In this document: positions 18,962-28,760 of the stretch, piece after piece
Layout: every line of letters begins with the position of its first letter
Numbering within the stretch: the stretch's first letter is position 1
Source of the DNA: Agarilytica rhodophyticola
Lineage (GTDB): Bacteria > Pseudomonadota > Gammaproteobacteria > Pseudomonadales > Cellvibrionaceae
NCBI RefSeq assembly: GCF_002157225.2
Contig: NZ_CP020038.1
Location: forward strand, 5,176,501-5,240,500
Direction of reading: 5' to 3'
Length of the DNA stretch: 64,000 nucleotides
The notes under the pieces: model-generated
The model's database searches: none
Told to the model about the DNA's origin: nothing
Seen by the model: only the letters and a program-made list of their open reading frames with translations
Made by a program: the position numbers and the translations under genes

Positions 18962-19807
18962 TTAACAACCACGACCGCGACCTCGAATACCTTGTAAGCG
19001 TTGGCAAGGCACTCGCTCGGGATCGACACGACCGAAATCCAACTGCCTAAATTCACGAAAGCCGGCAAATGAAGCTGCACCTCTAAATGCATCTACAACA
19101 CCATTGTCTAAAAAGTCGGTAGGCAAAATACGACTAACTCTACGACGCACATCACCAGGCCCATTTGCATTCCACGAACCGACTAACATGGCATTATTAG
19201 TAGTCGCCATTAAAGGCGTATTACTCCCACCTAAAGCTGCATCAAATTCCGCTGTATAATGGCGATCTTTATGGAACTGCATACTAATGCGAGAGTTGTA
19301 AAAGCCGTTGCGATCAAAGTCGAAAACGCCACTGGCGACATTATTAACGGCACTACTGAATGTTCCCGGTGCACGACTATCAGCAATGGCTAGGGTATTG
19401 GGTTCAGCACCGCGTCGATTAGGGGTTTCAATAATTGGGGCTCTGGGCCCATTAGTTAAATCCCAGTTATAAAGGTTGCGATCATATTGGATAGTATTAG
19501 CTGCAACGCGTCTACGATCCTGCACAGAATCAAGAGGCCGATTTTGCTCAGCAAATATTCTTTGATTTATTTCTCGGCTGATATCAATATCAGATTTACG
19601 ATTATATCTACTATCACTCTGATGCCAAACTGTTCGCTCCCACGTTGCATATCTAGCCGCTTCATGGGATTTGTGCTTAGCATCCCCAAGACGTGCTAGA
19701 TAGTTGATTCCAAGCGCAGCTGGAATAACAAAAAATGTTGCAGCAACGATAAAACCTACCATTCCTTGGCCACGCTGTGACATATAAAAATTAGGTATTT
19801 TGCTCAT
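18962..19807 (-). CDS. Pseudopilin-like protein, Tad locus
   Basis: A 281-aa protein. The N-terminus has a prepilin-like junction, Gly13 then QGMVGF, with a hydrophobic helix (IVAATFFVIPAALGINYLA) and the TadE/F-like sequence DAKHKSHEAARYATWERTVW. The usual Glu at +5 is replaced by Gly18, as tolerated in some minor pseudopilins. The C-terminal 260 residues are polar and Arg/Asn-rich with Cys in the last 20 residues. Similar proteins occur after TadG in gammaproteobacterial Tad loci. TadF is a possible equivalent. Confidence 0.68.
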   Translation of the reverse strand: MSKIPNFYMSQRGQGMVGFIVAATFFVIPAALGINYLARLGDAKHKSHEAARYATWERTVWHQSDSRYNRKSDIDISREINQRIFAEQNRPLDSVQDRRRVAANTIQYDRNLYNWDLTNGPRAPIIETPNRRGAEPNTLAIADSRAPGTFSSAVNNVASGVFDFDRNGFYNSRISMQFHKDRHYTAEFDAALGGSNTPLMATTNNAMLVGSWNANGPGDVRRRVSRILPTDFLDNGVVDAFRGAASFAGFREFRQLDFGRVDPERVPCQRLQGIRGRGRGC

Positions 19808-19840
19808 ATCCGTACTCCTAATTAACTAAATTAGCTAGTT

Positions 19841-21310
19841 TTACAGAACACCTGCTGCTCCCTGAATAAGACGTTTTCTGGTCTCACTCATTGGCGATAA
19901 TCTGGCTTGCCAATAGGGGTTATACAAGTTGCCATACTCACGCGCTCGATCGCTTCTTCGATAACCGTTAGTACCGGGTCCATTGTCATTGATTCTTGCG
20001 AAATAGGGCTCTGCTTCTGCCATAGCCGCCATGCGGCTTCTTGCCATATTGGCGGCGCCATCAACATCCAAATTACCCTGGTTATAATTTAATGCTCGCG
20101 CATCACGTACAGAGTTTTGTGGCTTAGTCAGCAGAATGGAAATTCCAGGTGCTTTTTGAATTAAACCGTCGTAGTGCAGATCAAAATAACTGCGCAAACC
20201 GTTATAACCACCGCGCCCCAATTGGATTTCTCGTGCACCGTTAAACTCTACATGCGCAATTCCAGAGGCAACTGGGTTCTGCCCTCTATCCCAACTGTCA
20301 CCAACCGCAGGACGGCGCATATTATGACGATGCCTAAAACTAATGTTTTCTTGTCGGCGAGACGCTTTTGCAGCCCCCCAACCTATGGGAATAGTTTCTC
20401 GCCAACGACACCAACGAGTTCCGAAAGTACCACAACCTCGTGTACGGGTATGCCAAGACATCGTATCCATCGCAATCCAGCTGCCATAGCGATGACGAGA
20501 ATTTTCCCCTGTTAAATCTGTACCGCCGGCTCTTCTCATAGCAAATTGAACAACAAGTAAATTTAGGCTAAACCAACGATAGGTTCTGCGAGAACTAAAA
20601 CCATCGCGGGACTCCATCGTAATCTCGCGAAATTCTTCTACTCGATCAAAATGTTCACGGTAACGCTCAGTAAAGCGTCTCTCCGACCTTACTGTTTCTG
20701 GTCTAAAACGGCGGCTAAACCGGTTATGCTTGCGTGCGTAGTCTGCAAACAAGGCGGCATTTGAAAAGCTTAGTCCTGTTTGAATACTTGGGTCATTTGC
20801 ACGCGAAACTTCTCTTACCGTATCTGCTGCTACTGCGACTGTTGCCACATGCATGGCTTGTTGCGAAGAAGTTAAAGCTGTAATAAGTACATCTATACCG
20901 GTAACAATGGCCGGAGAAATTCGCTCGACAATTCTTTCAAATGCTTGAACTACACGATCAATAGCTCGTGTAACGACGTTAGCATAGGGAATCCATGACG
21001 TGACTAAAGATAAATTCTGAGCAGTGGTTCCCAACCATCTTGTCCAAGAAACCAGGCCTATAGTTTGAGCAATAGCAACTTGATTAGCGACCATAGCTCT
21101 ATTGGTGTAAGACTTAAAATTGAGGTCGCGAGCTTCTATCGTAGCGACACTATATGCCACAGCATCTGCAGTATTCTGTAAGCGCGTTTTTTCGTTCGAA
21201 AGATTAAATGTGTTATAGACATAGGCAGCCCCCATGGACAAGGGAACCAATAAAGCAATTATGTAAACTAAAGCCTGTCCTTTACTCTTAGCTATGTTAA
21301 ATGCTTTCAC
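19841..21310 (-). CDS. tadG: TadG-like pilus assembly protein
   Basis: A 489-aa protein. The N-terminal TadE/G-like segment is KGQALVYIIALLVPLSMGAA, followed by the TadG signature NEKTRLQNTADAVAYSVA. The large remainder is a polar periplasmic domain without the von Willebrand A domain of long TadG proteins as far as I can see. The start is read as GTG 21310, nine bases after GAGGAG; a TTG at 21319 would leave no spacing. It lies about 110 bp after the pilin gene, beyond a hairpin. Confidence 0.75.
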   Translation of the reverse strand: MKAFNIAKSKGQALVYIIALLVPLSMGAAYVYNTFNLSNEKTRLQNTADAVAYSVATIEARDLNFKSYTNRAMVANQVAIAQTIGLVSWTRWLGTTAQNLSLVTSWIPYANVVTRAIDRVVQAFERIVERISPAIVTGIDVLITALTSSQQAMHVATVAVAADTVREVSRANDPSIQTGLSFSNAALFADYARKHNRFSRRFRPETVRSERRFTERYREHFDRVEEFREITMESRDGFSSRRTYRWFSLNLLVVQFAMRRAGGTDLTGENSRHRYGSWIAMDTMSWHTRTRGCGTFGTRWCRWRETIPIGWGAAKASRRQENISFRHRHNMRRPAVGDSWDRGQNPVASGIAHVEFNGAREIQLGRGGYNGLRSYFDLHYDGLIQKAPGISILLTKPQNSVRDARALNYNQGNLDVDGAANMARSRMAAMAEAEPYFARINDNGPGTNGYRRSDRAREYGNLYNPYWQARLSPMSETRKRLIQGAAGVL

Positions 21311-21386
21311 CGAATACAACTCCTCAAAATGAAGGAAAAAAATGTTGTATAGAAAATCAATACACTTATATTTTTAGTAATAATAT

Positions 21387-21410
21387 AAAGAGGTTCAAAC
21401 GAACCTCTTT
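21387..21410 (-). terminator. Strong hairpin after the pilin gene
   Basis: A perfect 10-bp stem (AAAGAGGTTC / GAACCTCTTT) with a 4-base loop lies 14 bases after the flp stop codon. Its downstream arm runs into TTTATATTATT. It could act as a partial terminator and mRNA stabiliser, giving far more pilin than assembly proteins. Confidence 0.75.
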
Positions 21411-21423
21411 GAGAATAGAAAAC

Positions 21424-21723
21424 TTAGTTGTTGCCAGTGTAGTTGCTCAAGTTTCTAACAGCTTTTGCATCAGTCTCAGCAGCAGTCGCAGATTTAGCAG
21501 CTTTCTGTTGTGCGTTAGCACCGTTCTGGCCAGATAATTCCATCGCCATACCAGCAACCTGGTTACGCGCGGTATCACCGAATAGACGGAATACGGCAAT
21601 CGCAGCAATTGCAATCAGAGCCACGATAATTATATATTCAGTCATACCTTGACCGAGACTCTTTTTCTTTTTAACTAAATTATTTTTCATGTCTAAATCA
21701 TTAACTTTAACTTCGTTTTTCAT
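21424..21723 (-). CDS. flp: Major Flp pilin
   Basis: A 99-aa prepilin. An unusually long basic leader (24 residues, ending KKKKSLG) precedes the Flp motif QGMTEY, with Glu29 at +5 and Tyr30 at +6. The hydrophobic helix IIIVALIAIAAIAVFRLFG and the end NQVAGMAMELSGQNG follow. An Ala/Lys/Asn-rich tail makes a mature pilin of about 75 residues. It is the first gene of the Tad run, preceded by a 1.1-kb AT-rich upstream region and followed by a strong hairpin. Confidence 0.93.
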   Translation of the reverse strand: MKNEVKVNDLDMKNNLVKKKKSLGQGMTEYIIIVALIAIAAIAVFRLFGDTARNQVAGMAMELSGQNGANAQQKAAKSATAAETDAKAVRNLSNYTGNN

Positions 21724-22858
21724 AACACGAACCCTTAAATTTACCGAATGTTTTATTAGTTATTAACAAATTTCCGTGTAATTACTTGCATTAGCCGACC
21801 ACGGCATCAACTAAATTCTTTCGTTTAAAAATAACGTGTTTAACATTCAATATGAGCTGCACTTTTTAAAGGCACAAAGAGGCACCTACCAATAACTCAG
21901 TATTTTTAAATCGTTAAACAACACAATTGAAATAGCCTTTCTGCTTTTACACAAAACGACTTAAGTTAAATAAATATTGATAAATACTAAATGCAAGGGA
22001 ACTATGTATTTGTCTTTCAGGTATAAGGAAATACATACTTAATAAAAACACACTTGCTGTGTCAATTTCCCGTCACGAAAAGCATGCTACTCCGTTTTCC
22101 TGACATGAATAACTATTTTTTATCAGCATCGTTGACTTGTATCAAACAATGAGAACAGCATCACAAAAAACGAAGTTATTTTGTCTGATTTTTAATCAAA
22201 AATAATTTTTTGACGTTAATAATAGTAAAAAGCGGTTAAATTCTTATAAAAAAATAGATAAAAGCGATTTGTCAAATTTTTTTTAGCAACAAAAAACTTG
22301 CTTTTTTTAACTAAAAAAATGTTACAACATGTCAAAATGGTCAGCTTTTTGTGTGGCGTTTAAATAATTAAGAAAAGATCTTTATGAAAGAAAATAAATA
22401 TAAAAGTCAATTACACTTTTTAGTAAAAAAGTAGAAAAAATAAGGCTTGAGATATTTTAAGGAGACAGAAAAAGGAAATCTAAGAGATAATTTTTATAAT
22501 AAAAAATAGTTGTTTTTAACGTTAAAAAAGAAAAAATATTAGTGAAAAATTAGAGCTATTAAGGTGTCCCAATAAAATCATTTTATTTTTTAGATATTTT
22601 TGAAAGAAAAATGTCATATATAAAAAAACAAAATAAAAATAAATTAATTAACATATATTTTGCAATTTAAAATTTCTTACATGTAAAATTTTAAAATATC
22701 TAAAAATAATATCTGCTTTTTTAAATGTTTGTCATTACGTTTATATTTTGAGTTTTAAATTTAACGAAAACTTAACAAGAATTTTAGTTTCATTAGAAAC
22801 GTATCTAGTATGTAGTAGTCAGCAACATGGTAATAAGGTTCCTCAAAAATTAATGAAA
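21724..22858. other. AT-rich non-coding region upstream of flp
   Basis: A 1.1-kb gap between the pilin gene and tuf copy 1. The part from about 22150 to 22800 is dominated by A and T runs, as in bent or nucleoid-protein-bound DNA. No convincing ORF or RNA gene is seen. The pilin promoter should lie here on the minus strand. Several TGTCAA elements (22059, 22269 regions) could be minus-strand -35 boxes, but none has a good -10 partner, and I saw no sigma-54 pattern. Confidence 0.6.
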
Positions 22859-22887
22859 AAAAAAGGCTGCCTATGGCAGCCTTTTTT
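22859..22887. terminator. Bidirectional terminator after tuf copy 1
   Basis: A 7-bp stem GGCTGCC/GGCAGCC with a 3-base loop lies between six A and six T residues, so it works for either strand. It starts about 20 bases after the tuf stop. It is identical to the terminator at 42766-42794. Confidence 0.9.
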
Positions 22888-22908
22888 ATCGCAGTGAAAC
22901 AGTGTCAA

Positions 22909-24132
22909 TTACGCAATAATTTTTGCTACAACACCTGCACCTACAGTACGACCACCTTCACGAATCGCAAAACGCAAACCTTCGTCCATCGCAATTGGGC
23001 AGATCAACGTCACTGTCATTTGAATGTTATCACCTGGCATCACCATCTCAACGCCTTCTGGTAATTCACAAGCACCGGTTACGTCCGTGGTACGGAAGTA
23101 AAACTGGGGACGGTAGCCTTTAAAGAAAGGCGTATGACGACCACCTTCATCTTTGGACAAGACGTATACTTCACCTTCGAAAGTCGTGTGAGGCGTAATA
23201 GAACCTACATGCGCCAATACTTGACCACGCTCTACTTCTTCACGCTTAGTACCACGCAACAGAACACCCACGTTCTCACCTGCACGGCCTTCGTCAAGTA
23301 ACTTACGGAACATTTCAACACCGGTGACAGTCGTCTTTGTCGTCTCTTTAACACCGACAATTTCAACTTCTTCACCTACTTTAACAATACCGCGCTCAAC
23401 ACGACCTGTCACAACCGTTCCACGACCTTGGATCGAGAACACGTCTTCGATAGGCATAATGAAAGCACCGTCGATCGCACGCTCTGGCTCAGGAATGTAT
23501 TCATCCAACGTCTCAACCAACTTCTTAACCGCTGATGTACCCAATTCGTTGTCGTCTTGACCGTTCAACGCCATCAAAGCAGAACCCGCAATAATGGGCG
23601 TGTCGTCTCCTGGGAATTCATACTCAGAAAGAAGATCACGTAATTCCATTTCAACCAATTCCAACATCTCTGCGTATTCTTCTGAGTCTACACCGCCACA
23701 GTCTTCTGCTAGAAGGTCTGCTTTGTTCAAGAACACCACAATGTAAGGTACACCTACCTGACGAGACAACAAGATGTGCTCACGTGTTTGTGGCATAGGG
23801 CCATCCGTAGAACCACACACTAAGATCGCACCGTCCATTTGAGCAGCACCAGTGATCATGTTTTTCACGTAGTCCGCGTGTCCTGGACAGTCAACGTGGG
23901 CGTAGTGACGCGTAGGCGAGTCATACTCAACATGAGACGTCGCGATGGTGATACCGCGCTCACGCTCTTCCGGTGCATTATCGATACCATCAAAAGCAAC
24001 GGCGTCACCGCCCCATACTTCCGCACATACGCGCGTTAAGGCTGCTGTTAATGTTGTTTTACCGTGGTCAACGTGACCTATCGTGCCTACGTTTACATGC
24101 GGTTTATTTCTTTCAAATTTTTCTTTAGCCAC
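22909..24132 (-). CDS. tuf: Elongation factor Tu, copy 1
   Basis: A 407-aa EF-Tu, the GTPase that delivers aminoacyl-tRNA to the ribosome. It has G1 GHVDHGKT, G3 DCPGH, G4 NKADL, and the C-terminal [13 protein letters not shown]. The start is GTG at 24132 with GAGG nine bases upstream; the ATG 15 bases further up would add MRNPA, absent from the other copies. The protein is identical to copies 2 and 3. This copy sits alone between the Tad locus and a divergent second EF-G gene, where the ancestral tuf-rpsJ junction would be. Confidence 0.97.
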   Translation of the reverse strand: MAKEKFERNKPHVNVGTIGHVDHGKTTLTAALTRVCAEVWGGDAVAFDGIDNAPEERERGITIATSHVEYDSPTRHYAHVDCPGHADYVKNMITGAAQMDGAILVCGSTDGPMPQTREHILLSRQVGVPYIVVFLNKADLLAEDCGGVDSEEYAEMLELVEMELRDLLSEYEFPGDDTPIIAGSALMALNGQDDNELGTSAVKKLVETLDEYIPEPERAIDGAFIMPIEDVFSIQGRGTVVTGRVERGIVKVGEEVEIVGVKETTKTTVTGVEMFRKLLDEGRAGENVGVLLRGTKREEVERGQVLAHVGSITPHTTFEGEVYVLSKDEGGRHTPFFKGYRPQFYFRTTDVTGACELPEGVEMVMPGDNIQMTVTLICPIAMDEGLRFAIREGGRTVGAGVVAKIIA

Positions 24133-24613
24133 TGCCGGATTCCTCAATATACATTCAGCAACGAGTTAATAGGTTCTGACCATGGATAGCAAAGCTGGAT
24201 AAAGCTATATGTATACAAGGTCATTGGGAACGCAATCTTAAACCTGATTACGGAAGAGTCAACGGCAATAGGAGCAAAATTCAAACAAATCATGAAATAT
24301 CCCCGATTCAAATACTAGATTATCTCAGTAGCTATTGCATATATAAGAAGCAGTCATGTTGAAATAGCTAAAAAACACCCTTTTAGTCTAAAAAAAGCGC
24401 GATCCAATAATTGGGCTTTAACCATTAAATGTGTGTCATTTGAGGAAAATAAGCCCCGTTCAACGTCTAAATGAGCAATATTGACCCAATAATTGTGGTC
24501 GAAGAGGCCTTATTACATTTTTCCTAGCAAGTTCACGCAAAATTTGTTCAAAATTCTTGCAAAACTCCTGTATACTGCCGCCCAAAATTTTACGCTGGCA
24601 TACGAGAGATACA
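24133..24613. promoter_or_regulatory. Divergent promoter region between tuf copy 1 and the second EF-G gene
   Basis: A 481-bp divergent gap. On the plus strand TATACT (24571-24576), followed by a GC-rich GCCGCCC discriminator, is a good -10 for the EF-G gene, about 30 bases before its ATG; no strong -35 is seen. On the minus strand, TTGCGT near 24230 and TACATA/TATACA about 16 bases downstream could drive tuf. No gene is apparent inside. Confidence 0.5.
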
Positions 24614-26698
24614 ATGACAGATCTATCTTTGTACCGAAATATCGGTATTTTCGCGCATGTTGATGCGGGTAAAACTACCACTACTGAAAGAATCCTTAAA
24701 CTTACGGGGAAAATCCATAAAACTGGTGAAGTACACGATGGTGCTGCCACCACTGACTTTATGGAACAAGAACAAGAACGCGGCATTACTATCCAGTCTG
24801 CGGCGACAACTTGTTTCTGGAAAGATCATCGCCTCAATATTATCGATACTCCAGGACACGTTGACTTCACTGTTGAAGTATATCGTTCTCTAAAAGTATT
24901 GGATGGTGGTGTTGGTGTTTTCTGTGGTTCCGGTGGTGTAGAACCACAATCGGAAACTAACTGGCGCTACGCTAACGAGTCTGAAGTTGCACGTATTATT
25001 TTCGTTAACAAGCTCGACAGAATCGGTGCTGACTTTTTGCGCGTTGTTGGCCAAGTAGAGAAAGTGCTAGCCGCTAACCCATTAGTTATGACACTACCTA
25101 TTGGCCGCGAAGACGACTTCAAAGGCGTAGTTGATATTTTACATAAGAAAGCTTATGTATGGGATGATTCTGGCCTTCCTGAAAACTATGAAGAAGTTGC
25201 TATTCCAGAAGATATGGCCGACATGGTTGAAGAATATCATGAGAAGCTCGTTGAGACAGCGGTTGAGCAAGACGACGACCTGATGATGGCTTATATGGAA
25301 GGTGAAGAACCAACTATTGAGCAGCTTAAAGCGTGTATTCGCAAAGGTACAATTTCATTGGCCTTCTTCCCTACCTTCTGTGGTTCTGCCTTTAAAAATA
25401 AAGGCATTCAGTTGGTATTGGATGCTGTTGTTGATTATTTGCCAAACCCAACAGAAGTTGATCCACAGCCGCTTACCGATGAAGAAGGTAACGAGACTGG
25501 CGAAGTTGCTAAAGTTGATGTGGACGAGCCTCTACGCGCCCTGGCCTTCAAAATTATGGATGACCGTTTTGGTGCATTAACCTTTATCCGCATTTACTCT
25601 GGTAAATTAGAAAAAGGGATGACTGTACTTAACTCATTTACCGGTAAGACAGAACGTATTGGCCGCATGGTGGAAATGCACGCCGACGATCGTAACGAAC
25701 TGAGCTCAGCACAAGCAGGTGACATTATTGCTGTTGTGGGTATGAAGAACGTTCAAACAGGTCATACATTATGTGATCCTAAAGAGCCTTGTACTCTAGA
25801 GCCTATGGTATTCCCCGATCCAGTAATCTCTATTGCAGTAACACCTAAAGATAAGGGTGGCGCAGAGAAGATGGGTGTTGCTATCGGTAAAATGGTAGCT
25901 GAGGATCCATCTTTCCGCGTTGAGTCTGACGAGGAAACTGGCGACACCATCCTGAAAGGTATGGGTGAGCTTCACTTAGACATTAAAGTCGATATCCTTA
26001 AGCGTACTTATGGTGTTGAACTAGAAGTGGGTCAACCTCAAGTGGCTTATCGTGAGACGATTACTAAGCCGATTGAAGACAGTTACACTCATAAAAAGCA
26101 ATCTGGTGGTTCTGGCCAGTTTGGTAAAATTGATTACCGCATTAAACCAGGTGAGCCTGGCTCAGGCTTTGCTTTCAGCTCAACTGTTGTTGGTGGTAAC
26201 GTTCCTAAGGAATTCTTCCCTGCTATTGAAAAAGGCTTTAATGGCATGATGGAAGAAGGCCCACTTGCAGGCTATCCTGTGCTAGATGTTGAGATTGAGC
26301 TGTACGATGGTGCTTACCACGCAGTTGACTCCTCGGCAGTTGCTTTTGAAATTGCAGCAAAAGGTGCCTTCCGTCAATCCATGCCTAAAGCTGGTCCTCA
26401 ATTAATCGAGCCAATTATGCATGTTGATGTGTTCACTCCAGAAGATCACGTAGGTGACGTTATAGGTGATTTGAACCGCCGTCGTGGTATGATCAAAGAT
26501 CAGGAAGCAGGCCCTACAGGTGTAAGAATCAAAGCAGATGCGCCACTTTCAGAAATGTTTGGCTACATCGGTCATTTGCGTACTATGACTTCTGGTCGTG
26601 GTCAGTTCTCTATGGAGTTCTCTCACTATATGCCTTGCCCTGCGCAAGTTGCTGAAGAAGTTATTGCAGCTGCTAAAGAGAAAAAAGAAAATAAGTAA
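24614..26698 (+). CDS. Second elongation factor G (EF-G2 type)
   Basis: A 694-aa translation GTPase with all EF-G domains: G1 [13 protein letters not shown]2 [12 protein letters not shown]3 DTPGHVDF, G4 NKLDR, then domain IV around [16 protein letters not shown] and the C-terminal [18 protein letters not shown] 24614 is chosen over an upstream in-frame ATG because the protein then starts [17 protein letters not shown]. It diverges clearly from FusA at 44113-46224 and resembles the second EF-G of Pseudomonas-type bacteria, where the two copies are thought to share translocation and recycling. It is the only plus-strand translation gene here. Confidence 0.93.
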   Translation: MTDLSLYRNIGIFAHVDAGKTTTTERILKLTGKIHKTGEVHDGAATTDFMEQEQERGITIQSAATTCFWKDHRLNIIDTPGHVDFTVEVYRSLKVLDGGVGVFCGSGGVEPQSETNWRYANESEVARIIFVNKLDRIGADFLRVVGQVEKVLAANPLVMTLPIGREDDFKGVVDILHKKAYVWDDSGLPENYEEVAIPEDMADMVEEYHEKLVETAVEQDDDLMMAYMEGEEPTIEQLKACIRKGTISLAFFPTFCGSAFKNKGIQLVLDAVVDYLPNPTEVDPQPLTDEEGNETGEVAKVDVDEPLRALAFKIMDDRFGALTFIRIYSGKLEKGMTVLNSFTGKTERIGRMVEMHADDRNELSSAQAGDIIAVVGMKNVQTGHTLCDPKEPCTLEPMVFPDPVISIAVTPKDKGGAEKMGVAIGKMVAEDPSFRVESDEETGDTILKGMGELHLDIKVDILKRTYGVELEVGQPQVAYRETITKPIEDSYTHKKQSGGSGQFGKIDYRIKPGEPGSGFAFSSTVVGGNVPKEFFPAIEKGFNGMMEEGPLAGYPVLDVEIELYDGAYHAVDSSAVAFEIAAKGAFRQSMPKAGPQLIEPIMHVDVFTPEDHVGDVIGDLNRRRGMIKDQEAGPTGVRIKADAPLSEMFGYIGHLRTMTSGRGQFSMEFSHYMPCPAQVAEEVIAAAKEKKENK

Positions 26699-26721
26699 GT
26701 ATTATCTATTATGTTAATACT

Positions 26722-26761
26722 AAAAGCCCTCGCTGAATTCATTCAGCAAGGGCTTTTTTTT
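26722..26761 (+). terminator. Terminator of the second EF-G gene
   Basis: A long stem (AGCCCTCGCTGAAT / ATTCAGCAAGGGCT, one mismatch) followed by eight T lies about 25 bases after the stop. The A-run on the other side may also stop the convergent minus-strand operon. Confidence 0.9.
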
Positions 26762-26790
26762 GTGTATATACTTCGACTTTAAAATTGCAG

Positions 26791-27900
26791 TTAGGCAACT
26801 AATTCCTGAGAAATAAATTGCTTAATAACGTTAGACCAGCGATATCCCTCTGTATTGACCTCAGGCAAGCTAGAAGATGCCGACATCTTGCGAACGAGGT
26901 CAATGGCCTGTTGTAAGTTATTGTAAAAGTAAGCTCTTTTGTACAACTTAAAAACTTGATTACAGGGAACATCGGGTAAAATCACTATTTTCTTCATCGC
27001 AATAGCCTCCAAAGTGGTAGTACAAAGTACTTCAGACTGAGAAGGGTTAAAGAATATTTTATAGCTTTTTAGTGACTTCGAAGGCTCGGCTGTTTCACCT
27101 CTGTGTGTAATGTTACCGGTAAATTTATCAGCGTAGGTATCAAAAAACTTCCCCCAGAGATCAAATTTCACATCTGGTAGAGCATTTGCCACATCAATAA
27201 AACTATCAATACTTTTCTCTTTAATAATCTTACCGATGAAGTAAACGTCCGACATATTTTCAACTGAGTCTTCATGGAAAAATTCATCTCCCACGCCATG
27301 CAAACATTGATAGCTTATACCTCTGTAAAAATCTATTGCCGGCGACAATGCCACTAGACGATGAGCATTGCGTTTTAAAATAGCATAGTGCAAAACCCCA
27401 TAGATATTCTTAATCATAAATTTATACAAAAAATCAGGTAGGAAACGAAAATACTTTCGCCAATAATAAGGGTAATTAGTGTGGATGACCCCCATGATTC
27501 TTAAATCTGGCCTAGCCCTTAGGAATTTAGCAAATGGCTTATTAATAAGTAGATGATCTATTTCTTCTAATATTAAATAGTTATTAACAGGAACTTTATC
27601 CAAAAACTTTTCACTTGGGACTATGCCATACCAAGGGATATAGGCTCCATCATAAAAAATGATATCCATCCTACTATAATTATGTTCATCTAAATAGCTG
27701 TTAATATAATCTAGCTGCTCTTTTTGAGAGTTAAATTGAACACTATATATTTTTTTTTGATCTTCTAGACTCAACCAAGGAACCATTAGTTTGACGCAAA
27801 TATTATTCTTAGACAACTCCGAGGCTTTTATCATAGGATTGATAGATGTTCCTGTGAACCAAGGCAAACAAGCTGTCGTAATAATAGTGACATCTCTCAT
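26791..27900 (-). CDS. GT4-type glycosyltransferase resembling plant digalactosyldiacylglycerol synthase
   Basis: A 369-aa soluble glycosyltransferase with a GT-B layout. Recalled plant DGD1/DGD2 motifs are matched along the length: VTIITTACLPWFTGTSINP, VPWLSLEDQKKIY, ILEEIDHL, GVIHTNYPYYW, LHGVGDEFF, YFIGKIIKEKSIDSFIDV and FFNPSQSEVLCTTTLEAIAM. The plant enzymes transfer galactose onto monogalactosyldiacylglycerol. Whether the acceptor here is a lipid is unknown. It is the last gene of a five-gene minus-strand operon and converges on the second EF-G gene. Cyanobacterial DgdA is unrelated, so this is an unusual bacterial member. Confidence 0.78.
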   Translation of the reverse strand: MRDVTIITTACLPWFTGTSINPMIKASELSKNNICVKLMVPWLSLEDQKKIYSVQFNSQKEQLDYINSYLDEHNYSRMDIIFYDGAYIPWYGIVPSEKFLDKVPVNNYLILEEIDHLLINKPFAKFLRARPDLRIMGVIHTNYPYYWRKYFRFLPDFLYKFMIKNIYGVLHYAILKRNAHRLVALSPAIDFYRGISYQCLHGVGDEFFHEDSVENMSDVYFIGKIIKEKSIDSFIDVANALPDVKFDLWGKFFDTYADKFTGNITHRGETAEPSKSLKSYKIFFNPSQSEVLCTTTLEAIAMKKIVILPDVPCNQVFKLYKRAYFYNNLQQAIDLVRKMSASSSLPEVNTEGYRWSNVIKQFISQELVA

Positions 27901-27940
27901 AATATCTTATCTCTGAAATTAACAATATAAAAAGAAATAT

Positions 27941-28759
27941 TTACCAAATAAGTTTTGACAAACGATACTCAGGTTGAAAATTTAGCTGTGAGAAATCCTG
28001 ATCAAAAGCATCATTATCAATCATTAAAGAAGTTATCCCATACTTATATGCACCCAGTATATCGGTGTTCAAACCGTCACCAATAGCGAGACAATTATCC
28101 TTTGCGGGATTACCCAACATATCAAAAAGGTATTCATAGATTAATGTGTGAGGTTTACCAACATAAAAAACCTTACCTCCAAGGCTTTGGTAATATTCAG
28201 CAACATGACCAGCACAATAATATGTATCACCATTTTTTTTTGCTATATAAATATCTGGATTAACACATAACATTTTTCTATCTTTATTAACTGCTTCCAT
28301 CAAAATATCATGGTAGTCAAAAGCACACTTATCAACTAAAGGTAAACCTGTTGCTAATATAAAGTCACAGTCATAAATTTCTGATGTCCTTTTATAATGT
28401 GTATCTTCGAGTAGTCCTATATGTTCATCACCACCAAAATAAAAATATTTTCCAGCCTTAATAGAAATAAGACGATGTAGCTGCTTATCACGAGCTAAAA
28501 TATTAAGTAGCTCCCCTGATGTTAAAATGGTAGACGTTATATTCTCGGGAAGACCACATCGAAAAAGTTTCATTAAGGTAGCATGCGCTCTCCCTGGAGT
28601 GTTGCTTAAAAAAACAATTCTCTTATCTTTTAGTCTTGAAAGACAATCTATAGCCTCTTCAAAAAGAACATCTCCATCGTAAATGACTCCCCAAAGATCC
28701 ACTATAAAAACGTCAAAATTATCAGCAATATTTGAAAGTTTCTCTATTACCTTTGTCAT
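27941..28759 (-). CDS. HAD-IIA (NagD-like) phosphatase
   Basis: A 272-aa HAD hydrolase of class IIA, TIGR01459-like. Motif I is VFIVDLWGVIYDGD, with the nucleophile and acid/base Asp spaced D-L-W-G-V-I-Y-D. Motif II is FLSNTPGRA, the Lys of motif III is in VGKPHTLIY and motif IV is AIGDGLNTDILGA. Members dephosphorylate small sugar phosphates or cofactors; the substrate here is unknown. It is two bases after the GT2 gene, so it probably processes an intermediate of the same pathway. Confidence 0.88.
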   Translation of the reverse strand: MTKVIEKLSNIADNFDVFIVDLWGVIYDGDVLFEEAIDCLSRLKDKRIVFLSNTPGRAHATLMKLFRCGLPENITSTILTSGELLNILARDKQLHRLISIKAGKYFYFGGDEHIGLLEDTHYKRTSEIYDCDFILATGLPLVDKCAFDYHDILMEAVNKDRKMLCVNPDIYIAKKNGDTYYCAGHVAEYYQSLGGKVFYVGKPHTLIYEYLFDMLGNPAKDNCLAIGDGLNTDILGAYKYGITSLMIDNDAFDQDFSQLNFQPEYRLSKLIW

Positions 28760-28760
28760 A

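Larger units (their letters stand above)
22859..24133. repeat. tuf direct repeat, left copy
   Basis: About 1,275 bp that reads the same as 42766-44040, same orientation, offset 19,907. Identity begins at the terminator A-run and stops one base beyond the tuf start codon. Flanking DNA is unrelated on both sides. It bounds the left end of the 24.1-42.8 kb accessory block. Confidence 0.9.

Noticed and set aside
21724..22858. Sigma-54 promoter for flp
   Set aside because: No GG/GC pair with the required -24/-12 spacing was found on the minus strand.
22873..24039. Plus-strand ORFs opposite tuf, repeated at all three copies
   Set aside because: They are shadows of the conserved tuf gene; repetition only reflects the tuf duplication.
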